Shown here: positions 53,875 through 62,808 of the stretch, piece after piece
How the letters are laid out: the number at the start of each line of letters is the position of its first letter
Numbering within the stretch: the stretch's first letter is position 1
Virus record (IMG/VR): IMGVR_UViG_3300032240_001991
Span: 262,659-326,658 of that record
DNA from: a virus
Reading direction: 5' to 3' (one strand)
Length of the DNA stretch: 64,000 nt
The notes under the pieces: generated by a model
Told to the model about the DNA's origin: nothing
Databases searched by the model: none
The model's input: the letters and a program-made list of their open reading frames with translations, nothing else
Made by a program: the position numbers and the translations under genes

Positions 53875-56800
53875 TCTTATTAGTGGTCGCGTACTGGTTA
53901 CCCCTGGTAATCTTTTAGATCCAAACCGTAACCAGTTTTTAAATTTAACTAATGCACAACCAGCATTAGGCCCTTCGCCTACCACTAGCACCGGTTATAC
54001 TTTAATTACATTTAATACTGGAACTATCTATTCAAATAGTTTAGGTAATTTAGCATTTACTGCTGGATTAATTACTCCAAATATTTCTAGTATTAACACT
54101 ATAACATTACAGGTAACAAGCTCAGGCACTATTCAGCTATTATCAGGAAATGTAAATGTAAGCAAAGGAATGACCTTCCTTAATACTTCTACTGGGTTTA
54201 TTAATCTAGGAGGAAGAGATAGCAAAAGAATTCCTAACTATTATGAAGGTACGACGCCTCCAACTGGAACATATTTTTGGGAAGGCGACCAATGGTACGA
54301 TCCTGTAACTGATGTTTTGTATGAATGGATCCTTGATGATAACGGCCAACGATGGGTTGACGTTACTGGACCATTCTTTAGTACTACAATTGCTGTTGCT
54401 GGATTTGTTGGCAGTTACGGAGCAGTTGGTTACACTGGTAGTAAAGGTGATCAAGGAATTCCTGGAACGCCTGGTATACCGGGAGGTTACTCAGGCAGTA
54501 AGGGAGATACAGGACAATTAGGTTATGTAGGTAGCCAAGGCCTGCCAGGAGATGTAGGATATAAAGGTAGTGTTGGTTATACTGGGTCAGCTAGTACAAC
54601 ATTAGGATATACAGGGTCAACCGGATATACCGGTTCAGCTAGTTCTGCAGCAGGATATACTGGCTCGGCTAGCACAACTGTTGGATATAGTGGTAGCCGA
54701 GGTTATACAGGCAGTGTTGGTTACTGGGGTAGTAGGGGCGACACTGGTTATTGGGGCAGCGAAGGTAGCTTAGGGTATACAGGAAGTCGAGGATATACAG
54801 GCAGTCAAGGACTATCTGGGTATTACGGATCTAAGGGTGATATAGGATTTACTGGTAGTTTAGGTTACTGGGGCAGTATTGGGTATGTAGGTAGTAAAGG
54901 ATTTACTGGATCTAAAGGCGACACAGGATTTACCGGTAGCTTGGGTTATTGGGGCAGTATTGGTTACTACGGATCTACAGGATACAATGGCAGTAACGGA
55001 TTTAACGGATCTAAAGGCGACACAGGATTTACCGGCAGCTTGGGTTATTGGGGCAGTATTGGTTACGTAGGCAGTAAAGGATACTCTGGTTCTAAAGGCG
55101 ATACAGGATTTACTGGCAGTATAGGATTTATTGGTAGCCTTGGCTACTACGGCAGTGTTGGATACTACGGCAGTGTTGGATATACTGGTTCCGCCAGTAC
55201 TGCGCTAGGATATACTGGTTCTTATGGATACTACGGAAGTGTTGGGTATATAGGATCAGCAAGCGTTATTCCTGGTTATACTGGTAGTCGAGGATCGGGA
55301 TTTACTGGTTCTGCAAGTACCTTACTAGGATATACTGGATCAATTGGTTATTACGGTAGTGTTGGATACACTGGTTCTGCAAGCACCGCAGCAGGATATG
55401 CAGGAAGTGTTGGATATGTTGGTAGTGTTGGAGCTGGTTATACTGGTTCTGCAAGTACCGTAGCAGGTTATGCAGGAAGTGTTGGATATATAGGTAGTTC
55501 CGGAACTGGATACACTGGTTCTGCAAGTACCGTAGCAGGTTATGCAGGAAGTGTTGGATATATAGGTAGTTCCGGAACTGGATACACTGGTTCAGCGAGT
55601 ACTACGATAGGATACTCTGGTAGTTTAGGGTATACCGGAAGCATTGGATTTACTGGATCTTCTGGATATGTAGGAAGTAGAGGATATTACGGTTCTGTTG
55701 GCTTTACAGGATCGTTAGGGTATTACGGTTCTATTGGATATGTTGGATCCTCTGGGTACACCGGTTCAGCTAGTACGCAAATAGGATATACCGGATCGCT
55801 TGGTTATTTTGGTAGCCAAGGAAGAGATGGCCCATTAGGTCCTCTAGGTCCAATTGGATACATAGGATCCAATGGTAGTGTAGGAACATTGGGTCCACTT
55901 GGTCCTCTTGGTCCTCTTGGTCCAATAGGTTATATTGGTAGCCAAGGAAGAGACGGTCCGTTAGGTCCATTAGGTCCAATTGGATTTACAGGATCTAATG
56001 GTAGTGTAGGAACATTGGGTCCTCTTGGTCCTCTTGGTCCTCTTGGTCCAATAGGTTATATTGGTAGTCAAGGAAGAGACGGTCCGTTAGGTCCATTAGG
56101 TCCAATTGGATACATAGGATCCAATGGTAGTGTAGGAACATTGGGTCCTCTTGGTCCTCTTGGCCCTCTTGGTCCAATAGGTTATATTGGTAGCCAAGGA
56201 AGAGACGGTCCGTTAGGTCCAATTGGACCAATTGGATATATTGGCTCAGGCGGAAGTTTAGGCAGTCAAGGTCCACTTGGTCCATTGGGTCCATTAGGTC
56301 CATTAGGTCCAATAGGTTATTTTGGTAGTCAAGGAAGAGACGGTCCACTAGGTCCAATTGGATATAGTGGCTCAGGCGGAAGTTTAGGCAGTCAAGGTCC
56401 GCTTGGTCCACTTGGTCCACTTGGTCCAATAGGTCCTCAGGGTGTTCAAGGTCCACTTGGTCCAATAGGTTTTACAGGATCTAACGGTAGTGTTGGAACA
56501 CTAGGCCCATTAGGTCCGCTTGGTCCACTAGGCCCAATTGGCTTTATTGGTAGTCAAGGCAGAGATGGCCCGTTAGGTCCAATAGGTTACATTGGGTCTG
56601 GCGGAACGTTAGGTAATCAAGGACCTCTTGGTCCATTAGGTCCATTAGGTCCATTAGGACCAATAGGTCCTCAGGGCGGCCAAGGTCCACTTGGTCCATT
56701 AGGTCCATTAGGTCCACTTGGCCCAATAGGTTTTACAGGATCTAACGGTACTGTAGGAACATTAGGCCCATTAGGCCCATTAGGCCCATTAGGTCCACTT

Positions 56801-57940
56801 GGCCCAATAGGACCACAAGGAAGGGACGGCCCATTAGGTCCAATAGGATTTATTGGTAGCCAAGGTATTGGTCCAATTGGATTTATTGGTAGCCATGGAC
56901 CAGTTGGTCCACTAGGTCCGCAAGGTACTCAAGGCCCACTTGGTCCGTTAGGCCCAATAGGATTTATTGGTAGTCAGGGCGATTTAGGATTTATTGGATC
57001 TGCAAGCAATATTAGAGGTTATACAGGTTCTGGTTCGCAAGGTAATCTAGGTCCGTTAGGCCCATTAGGCCCAATTGGTCCTCAAGGTACCCAAGGTCCG
57101 TTAGGTCCTCAAGGTACCCAAGGTCCGTTAGGTACTCAAGGTCCGTTAGGTCCAATAGGATTTATTGGTAGTGCAGGCGGATATACCGGAAGTCAGGGTC
57201 CAATTGGACCTCAAGGTACTCAAGGTCCGTTAGGTCCAATAGGATTTATTGGTAGTGCAGGCGGATATACCGGAAGTCAGGGTCCGATTGGACCTCAAGG
57301 TAATTTTGGTCCGTTAGGCCCATTAGGCCCATTAGGTCCAATTGGACCTCAGGGTAATTTAGGTCCAATAGGACCTCAGGGTAATTTAGGTCCATTAGGT
57401 CCAATTGGAATTGACGGACCATTAGGTCCAATAGGACCAGCGGGCCCAGGAACTAGCATTAATGCTTCTTTTTCAACAGTATCAACACCAAACTGGTCTT
57501 CACCAAATTACATTGTTGGTGTAACAGCAGCGGGCGGTGCAACTCCTTATATAGTATCGTCTCTTACACCGATATATTTCACTCCGTCAACTGGAGTGTT
57601 GGCCGCTCCAGTTCTTAATGCGACTTCCGACATTAACAAGAAAACTAATATTATTCAAATTGATGACGGGTTAGAAATCGTTGGGCAATTAACAGGAGTT
57701 AGATTTACGTGGAAAGACAACAAAATGCCTAGTGCTGGATTAATTGCTCAAGAAGTAGAACAAGTGATGCCTGAATTAGTACACGAAAATGATGGCGTTA
57801 AATCATTAAACTATAACGGTATTATTGGTGCTCTTGTAGAAGCTGTTAAGAATTTAACATCAAAGATCACTTTGCTTGAGGAAAAAACCATTAAAGAATT
57901 AAAAGATGAAATTGAAAGTCTCAAAGGAGTAAACAACTAA
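53867..57940 (+). CDS. Collagen-like tail fibre with C-terminal S74 chaperone domain
   Basis: The protein has 1,357 residues. Residues about 1-180 are an N-terminal domain including '[20 protein letters not shown]'. Residues about 181-1197 are Gly-X-Y repeats: first Tyr/Ser/Thr-rich (GYTGSxG) with recurrent GSAST breaks, then, from about residue 651, Pro/Leu/Ile-rich blocks ([18 protein letters not shown]). The C-terminal 110 residues are a peptidase S74 intramolecular chaperone: '[16 protein letters not shown]' with the candidate cleavage Ser at 1254, 'GVRFTWKDN', '[16 protein letters not shown]' and a trimeric coiled coil. This domain folds trimeric fibres and then cuts itself off. GGAG precedes ATG. 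Confidence 0.92.
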   Translation: MPNLISGRVLVTPGNLLDPNRNQFLNLTNAQPALGPSPTTSTGYTLITFNTGTIYSNSLGNLAFTAGLITPNISSINTITLQVTSSGTIQLLSGNVNVSKGMTFLNTSTGFINLGGRDSKRIPNYYEGTTPPTGTYFWEGDQWYDPVTDVLYEWILDDNGQRWVDVTGPFFSTTIAVAGFVGSYGAVGYTGSKGDQGIPGTPGIPGGYSGSKGDTGQLGYVGSQGLPGDVGYKGSVGYTGSASTTLGYTGSTGYTGSASSAAGYTGSASTTVGYSGSRGYTGSVGYWGSRGDTGYWGSEGSLGYTGSRGYTGSQGLSGYYGSKGDIGFTGSLGYWGSIGYVGSKGFTGSKGDTGFTGSLGYWGSIGYYGSTGYNGSNGFNGSKGDTGFTGSLGYWGSIGYVGSKGYSGSKGDTGFTGSIGFIGSLGYYGSVGYYGSVGYTGSASTALGYTGSYGYYGSVGYIGSASVIPGYTGSRGSGFTGSASTLLGYTGSIGYYGSVGYTGSASTAAGYAGSVGYVGSVGAGYTGSASTVAGYAGSVGYIGSSGTGYTGSASTVAGYAGSVGYIGSSGTGYTGSASTTIGYSGSLGYTGSIGFTGSSGYVGSRGYYGSVGFTGSLGYYGSIGYVGSSGYTGSASTQIGYTGSLGYFGSQGRDGPLGPLGPIGYIGSNGSVGTLGPLGPLGPLGPIGYIGSQGRDGPLGPLGPIGFTGSNGSVGTLGPLGPLGPLGPIGYIGSQGRDGPLGPLGPIGYIGSNGSVGTLGPLGPLGPLGPIGYIGSQGRDGPLGPIGPIGYIGSGGSLGSQGPLGPLGPLGPLGPIGYFGSQGRDGPLGPIGYSGSGGSLGSQGPLGPLGPLGPIGPQGVQGPLGPIGFTGSNGSVGTLGPLGPLGPLGPIGFIGSQGRDGPLGPIGYIGSGGTLGNQGPLGPLGPLGPLGPIGPQGGQGPLGPLGPLGPLGPIGFTGSNGTVGTLGPLGPLGPLGPLGPIGPQGRDGPLGPIGFIGSQGIGPIGFIGSHGPVGPLGPQGTQGPLGPLGPIGFIGSQGDLGFIGSASNIRGYTGSGSQGNLGPLGPLGPIGPQGTQGPLGPQGTQGPLGTQGPLGPIGFIGSAGGYTGSQGPIGPQGTQGPLGPIGFIGSAGGYTGSQGPIGPQGNFGPLGPLGPLGPIGPQGNLGPIGPQGNLGPLGPIGIDGPLGPIGPAGPGTSINASFSTVSTPNWSSPNYIVGVTAAGGATPYIVSSLTPIYFTPSTGVLAAPVLNATSDINKKTNIIQIDDGLEIVGQLTGVRFTWKDNKMPSAGLIAQEVEQVMPELVHENDGVKSLNYNGIIGALVEAVKNLTSKITLLEEKTIKELKDEIESLKGVNN
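54410..57455 (+). repeat. Gly-X-Y coding repeat array
   Basis: About 3 kb of 9-base periodic sequence encodes the collagen-like shaft, with longer perfect or near-perfect duplications inside (for example the 72-bp unit [19 protein letters not shown] at 55465-55600, and the SQGRDGPLG blocks from 55815). The array invites length change by recombination, and similar DNA recurs at 63001-64000. Confidence 0.85.
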
Positions 57941-58761
57941 TGTCATTTCCAATTAGTCCTTATGACGGTCAATTAACAACCCAAAATGGTATAATTTATA
58001 CATATTCTACATCAACTAACAGCTGGAGAAGAAATTTTAATAATGTTTTAGACCAATTAGTAATTGGCGGAACATATCAATCTACGGCCACAAATAATGG
58101 TGCGTTAATTGTTTTTGGTGGAGCAGGTATTGGAAAAAATCTAAATGTAGGAGGAAATTTAGATGTAAAAGGAACGGTCAACGCAGTTGGCACCGTTTAT
58201 CTTAATCCAGATGGAGGCGATGTTTTCATAGAACCGTCTTTAAATGGAACAGTTATTATCTATCCTAATACAGAAGGCAACATGGATAACGTAACCATTG
58301 GAGAAAATCTTCCAAGACCTGGTTATTTTACTGTTCTCGAAGCTTTAAATACTGCAAACAGCAATTCTACCTCTTCAGGCGCTTTAGTTGTATCAGGCGG
58401 AGCAGGAATAGGTAAAGATTTATATGTTGGCGGCACAATATTTGCACGGAATTTTGCTCCGGTTGGCACAATATGGTATTATACTAGTACAAATTACACC
58501 GCAGTATCGGGCGATCGTCTATTATTAGATACTGCTCTAAATACTTTAACTGTTTATCTCCCTCCTAGCCCAACAATTGGCGACATTGTAGAATTTATAG
58601 ATTTCTCAGGAACCTTCTCTAACAATAATGCAACGTTTGATCGTAATGGACAAAAAATTATGGGGGTTGCTGACAATTTAATACTAGACTTAAATTACGC
58701 TGCAAATACACTGATTTATTCAGGAACAATACAGGGATGGAAAATAGGAGTTATATTCTAA
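57940..58761 (+). CDS. Fibre protein with GGAGIGK modules
   Basis: The protein has 273 residues. After '[20 protein letters not shown]' there are two copies of the module 'GAL(I/V)V.GGAGIGK(N/D)L.VGG' (about residues 48-72 and 147-170) and a C-terminal beta domain ending 'GTIQGWKIGVIF'. The start shares TAATG with the stop of the collagen-like fibre, and AAAGGAGT lies upstream. The module is a phage fibre repeat shared with the next three genes, so these are recombining paralogues. Confidence 0.75.
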   Translation: MSFPISPYDGQLTTQNGIIYTYSTSTNSWRRNFNNVLDQLVIGGTYQSTATNNGALIVFGGAGIGKNLNVGGNLDVKGTVNAVGTVYLNPDGGDVFIEPSLNGTVIIYPNTEGNMDNVTIGENLPRPGYFTVLEALNTANSNSTSSGALVVSGGAGIGKDLYVGGTIFARNFAPVGTIWYYTSTNYTAVSGDRLLLDTALNTLTVYLPPSPTIGDIVEFIDFSGTFSNNNATFDRNGQKIMGVADNLILDLNYAANTLIYSGTIQGWKIGVIF

Positions 58762-58762
58762 A

Positions 58763-60370
58763 ATGACTGCATATAGTTCGTTTAAACCAGGTGGCGTATC
58801 GTCGCTTACAGCAGGAACAGGTACTAGTGTTAATACTTCAACAGGAGCAGTAACTGTATGGGTTAGCGGACAATTTACCTCAACTTTTACTATCGCTAAT
58901 AACACTACAGCAACTAGCACAAACACTGGTGCATTAGTTGTTTATGGCGGAGTAGGGATAGGTAAAGATTTATATATTGGTGGAAACGCATATGCTAACG
59001 GAGCCGCCGTTGTTACTAGTGCTACTATCAATCAGTATGCAAGCCAGATTACTATATTTGCAGGAACAGATACTGCAATTAATACAACAACTGGAGCAAT
59101 CACTGTTTGGAATACATCAACTCTACAAAGTGTAACTAATAGAGGTGCTGCAACAACAAATATTATTAGTATTACAAATGCTACACAATCTTTTTCTACA
59201 ATTACAGGTGCTCTTACAATTTCAGGAGGTGTTGGAATTGGAAAAGATTTATATGTAGGAGGAAACGCATACATTGGTGGCGCAATTGCAATTACAACAG
59301 CGACCATTGCTCAGTATGCAGCAGGTGCAAATATATTTGTGGCAGGAACAGATACTGCTATCAGTACAGTCTCAAATGTTGTCAATATTTGGAATACGTC
59401 AACCTTAGCGTCAGTAACTGCTCGAGGTTCAACTACTCCTAGTCAAATTTCTGTAACAAATACAACAAGTTCTGTATCAACTACTACTGGGGCTGTTGTT
59501 ATATCAGGGGGTTTAGGCGTAGGCGAAGCAATTAATGCATCTTTAATTTACGAAAACGGAGCAAGAGTTGTAACTACCGCAACCGCACAGCAGTTTGGTG
59601 TTAGTTATATTGCTGCGGGCACCGATATTTTTGTTAATACAAATACAGGTGTAGTAACAGTTAGCGACATATCAACCCTACAAAGTGTAACCACTAGGGG
59701 CGCATCGTCAAATAAAATAATTACTTTAAGTAATCTTACTGAAAGTACAGGTACTATTTCTGGAGCATTAGTAGTATCAGGCGGAGTTGGTATTGGTAAG
59801 AATTTAACTGTAGGAGGAAAAGTAACCGCAGCAATAGTAACTGCTACTACAGTTAATGCTACAGAAGCATTTATTAATAATTTAAGTGTAATAACGGTTG
59901 ACTCAGCAGGAACAATAAATGCTGCTCAAATTAACGGATATTCTATCACTTCAAGTTATCTAACGGTAAACACTGCTACATTCTTAAGTGCGGCAACCTT
60001 CTTAGGACCTATTTCTTTCCAACAAACAACGTTAGATACGTATGTTACTACAGTTACAACTACTGCAACTGTGTTAGTTGGCAACTTCTCTATTCAACAA
60101 TACAGAAGCTGCAAAGCAATGATTCAAATTGAAGACCCGGGTGTAAACTACCAGATGTTAGAAATTGTAATGATTTTTGACCAAAGCGGAGCAATTTATA
60201 AGAGTGAATACGGTATTATTAGTACTAATCCTCAAGAATCTGGCTCTTTTAGTGCAGATTACAGTAGCCCTTACATAAGATTATTCTTTACAGCATTTAC
60301 ACCATCTACAAAAACTATTACAGTTACTAAGACTAGTATACCAAGGCGCGATTTTACGGGCGTTATCTAA
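58763..60370 (+). CDS. Fibre protein with repeated GGVGIGK modules
   Basis: The protein has 535 residues. Four copies of 'GAL.(V/I).GG(V/L)G(I/V)G(K/E)' alternate with 'AGTDTAI.T.T..(I/V).(V/I)WNTSTL' segments, giving a shaft of regular beta repeats. The last 110 residues ('YRSCKAMIQIEDPGVNYQML', 'YKSEYGIISTNPQESGSFSA') form a distinct tip domain homologous to the end of the next gene. AGGAG lies 12 bases before ATG. It is likely a receptor-binding or accessory fibre. Confidence 0.78.
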   Translation: MTAYSSFKPGGVSSLTAGTGTSVNTSTGAVTVWVSGQFTSTFTIANNTTATSTNTGALVVYGGVGIGKDLYIGGNAYANGAAVVTSATINQYASQITIFAGTDTAINTTTGAITVWNTSTLQSVTNRGAATTNIISITNATQSFSTITGALTISGGVGIGKDLYVGGNAYIGGAIAITTATIAQYAAGANIFVAGTDTAISTVSNVVNIWNTSTLASVTARGSTTPSQISVTNTTSSVSTTTGAVVISGGLGVGEAINASLIYENGARVVTTATAQQFGVSYIAAGTDIFVNTNTGVVTVSDISTLQSVTTRGASSNKIITLSNLTESTGTISGALVVSGGVGIGKNLTVGGKVTAAIVTATTVNATEAFINNLSVITVDSAGTINAAQINGYSITSSYLTVNTATFLSAATFLGPISFQQTTLDTYVTTVTTTATVLVGNFSIQQYRSCKAMIQIEDPGVNYQMLEIVMIFDQSGAIYKSEYGIISTNPQESGSFSADYSSPYIRLFFTAFTPSTKTITVTKTSIPRRDFTGVI

Positions 60371-60377
60371 ATAAATA
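60371..60377 (+). promoter_or_regulatory. Late-promoter-like ATAAATA before a fibre gene
   Basis: TAAATAAATATTGG lies 20 bases before ATG 60398 in the 27-base gap after the previous stop. Confidence 0.5.
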
Positions 60378-60397
60378 TTGGAAATTGAGAACAAATA

Positions 60398-62725
60398 ATG
60401 ACAACTAATTACAATTTTGTCGTACGAAATGGGCTAGTTGTCCGCGGAACAGACGTCTCAACTTCAACAACAACTGGTGCTGTTATTGTAGCTGGAGGGG
60501 TTGGCGTTGGCGGTTCTTTATATGCGACTCAAATATATGAAGGCACTGCTCGGGTCTTAACCACTGCAACCCTTGGTAGTTTTGGTGTTTCTGCTATATA
60601 TGCAGGAACCGGAACTGCTATTAGTACTTCCACTGGTGCGGTTACTATTTGGGCAACTGGCGGTGGCGGTGGCGGTTCGCAAACACTGCAACAAGTTACT
60701 GATCTTGGATCAACTACTACAAATGCCTTAACTATCACCAACAACACTCAAAGTACAGGAACAGCAACCGGTGCATTAAAAATTGTAGGTGGCGTTGGAA
60801 TTGGTGGTAATCTATATGTAGGAAATTCTGCATACGTAGGCGGGTCGGCCGTAATTACTACTGCAACCTTAAACACTTATGTTGTTCAGACTTCTATATT
60901 AGCAGGAACAGATACTGCGGTTAGTACTACAACTGGTGTTGTATCTATTTGGAATACTTCTACATTACAGAGTATTACAAATCGAGGTTCAATTACTACT
61001 AACGATATTAAGATTTCTAGTACAACGGCTGCTACTTCTACAAATACAGGAGCATTACAAGTTGTTGGCGGAGTTGGTATTGGCGGCGGCCTATATGCAG
61101 GACAAGATTCTTATATAAAAGGAGCATTAGTTTTAACCAGTGCTACTGTTAATTCATATGTAGCACCGTCAACTGCTATTTTTGCAGGCACCGATACCGC
61201 AGTTAGCACATCAACCGGCAATGTTTATATATGGAATACTTCTACATTACAAAGTGTTACTGCTAGGGGTTCAACAACCTCATACGCAATTTCAATAACT
61301 AATCCAACTTCTTCAATATCTACAACAACTGGCGCATTAACTGTGTTAGGGGGAGTAGGGGTTGGAGGAAATTTATATGCATCCGCTCTTTATGACAACG
61401 GAGCTAGGGCATTAACTACTGCTTCTATTAGTATTTTTGGTGTTACGTCGCTTACTGCCGGAACTGGAACAGCAGTTAGCAGTTCAACAGGCGCTATCAC
61501 TATATGGAGCTCAGACGATCTACAAACAATAACAGATCGCGGATCCTCAACTACAAATGCAGTTAGTATACTGAATACTATATCGAGCACTAATACTGAT
61601 ACAGATCAGGCTTTACTAGTTTCAGGAGGCATCGGTGCAAACATAATAGTAGCGTCAAAATTCTTGCAAGACGGTACCGAGCTAGTAAAATCAGTAACAC
61701 CTGCTGAGGGAATTGGCATTGGAATTGCAAATCTATATAGTGCAGGTCCAGATGTTACATTTGATATTCTTAATTTTGGTGTTACTAGTATAGAAAGTGG
61801 ATCCGAATCTCTGATTATCAGTGCTAATACTGGCTCGGTAGTTATTAGCCTTAGTACGTCAACAACTGCTACATACGCATCTTTCAAAATTACAGGAACA
61901 GAAGATAGCATTAGTACCAATACTGGTGCGTTGCAGGTAGTTGGTGGCGTAGGTATAGGTAAGTCCATTACTGTTGGTAATACTGCATCTGTGCGTGGAA
62001 CTTTTTATAGAACTGGAAATATTACAGCACCAGATTGGCAAAGTGCCGGTATCGCATTAGTTAGCTCAACCGCTACCTATACAGCAACTGCACTTACGGG
62101 ATTACAAGGTCTAATTTCCGTCAACGCATTTGGCGTGCCAACACTGGCTTCTACTCAAACACCAATATATTCTGATGCTGCAACAGTTTATATAGCAGGA
62201 GCTCCATCTCAAGGGGCGGGTGTAACTATTACTAATCCGTGGAGCTTATACGTAGCTAGCGGAAGCGTAAAAATTGCTGGAAATGCAGCTAGCGTTTCGC
62301 CTACTACAGGCGCATTTCAAGTCGCTGGCGGAGTTGGAATTGGTGGAGATCTAAATGTTTCTGGTTCTGGCTCGTTTAATACTACAGGAGTAACCATTGG
62401 ACCGTCGTTAGTTAGCGGTTATACTAGTGGTGTAATTTCTTCTGGAGGGTCAAGAAGCTTAGATTCCTTTTCAACTAGCACCTATAGAACTGCTAGATAC
62501 ACAGTGCAAATAGTTGACGGAACTAGAGTGCATGTTGCTGAAATGACATTATTTCATGATAACACCGCAGTTTATAAAAACGAATACGGCATTACTACTA
62601 ATAACGGTGAATTAGGAACATTTGATGCAACAATAGGAGGAGGAAGTGTTGTTCTAACATTTACTCCTAATTATACTCCTTCTGCAATGACAATTAAAGC
62701 AACTAGAACAGCAATAACGTCTTAA
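60398..62725 (+). CDS. Long fibre protein with repeated GGVGIG modules and shared tip domain
   Basis: The protein has 775 residues. The N-terminal 'NYNFVVRNGLVVRGTD' matches the start of the following gene ('NDFIVSNGLVVKTTA'). Six or more 'GAL.V.GGVG(I/V)GG.LY' modules alternate with 'LQS(I/V)T.RGS.T...I.I' segments. Residues about 535-560 include 'NITAPDWQSAGIALVSSTAT', and a further beta segment follows. The final 90 residues ('RTARYTVQIVDGTRVHVAEM', 'YKNEYGITTNNGELGTFDA') are the same tip domain as in the previous gene. Gene duplication with exchange of middle modules is evident. No strong ribosome-binding site. Confidence 0.78.
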   Translation: MTTNYNFVVRNGLVVRGTDVSTSTTTGAVIVAGGVGVGGSLYATQIYEGTARVLTTATLGSFGVSAIYAGTGTAISTSTGAVTIWATGGGGGGSQTLQQVTDLGSTTTNALTITNNTQSTGTATGALKIVGGVGIGGNLYVGNSAYVGGSAVITTATLNTYVVQTSILAGTDTAVSTTTGVVSIWNTSTLQSITNRGSITTNDIKISSTTAATSTNTGALQVVGGVGIGGGLYAGQDSYIKGALVLTSATVNSYVAPSTAIFAGTDTAVSTSTGNVYIWNTSTLQSVTARGSTTSYAISITNPTSSISTTTGALTVLGGVGVGGNLYASALYDNGARALTTASISIFGVTSLTAGTGTAVSSSTGAITIWSSDDLQTITDRGSSTTNAVSILNTISSTNTDTDQALLVSGGIGANIIVASKFLQDGTELVKSVTPAEGIGIGIANLYSAGPDVTFDILNFGVTSIESGSESLIISANTGSVVISLSTSTTATYASFKITGTEDSISTNTGALQVVGGVGIGKSITVGNTASVRGTFYRTGNITAPDWQSAGIALVSSTATYTATALTGLQGLISVNAFGVPTLASTQTPIYSDAATVYIAGAPSQGAGVTITNPWSLYVASGSVKIAGNAASVSPTTGAFQVAGGVGIGGDLNVSGSGSFNTTGVTIGPSLVSGYTSGVISSGGSRSLDSFSTSTYRTARYTVQIVDGTRVHVAEMTLFHDNTAVYKNEYGITTNNGELGTFDATIGGGSVVLTFTPNYTPSAMTIKATRTAITS

Positions 62726-62756
62726 TTTTTGAACTGACTCTTATCTTTCTACTTCG

Positions 62757-62763
62757 ATAAATA
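62757..62763 (+). promoter_or_regulatory. Late-promoter-like ATAAATA with hairpin leader
   Basis: TCGATAAATATTAG lies 45 bases before ATG 62809. The leader holds a GTAAC/GTTAC hairpin (62771-62785) and a GGGAAA ribosome-binding sequence. Confidence 0.55.
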
Positions 62764-62808
62764 TTAGAATGTAACACGCCGTTACGTGGATAGGGAAACG
62801 AATGGCAC

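Noticed and set aside
55302-57431. Several minus-strand frames rich in Asp/Leu across the collagen-like repeat
   Set aside because: They are reverse readings of GGTCCA-type repeats, without starts or domains.
54410-57455. Regular repeats considered as a CRISPR array
   Set aside because: Periodicity is 9 bases and fully coding (Gly-X-Y); no unique spacers and no cas genes.
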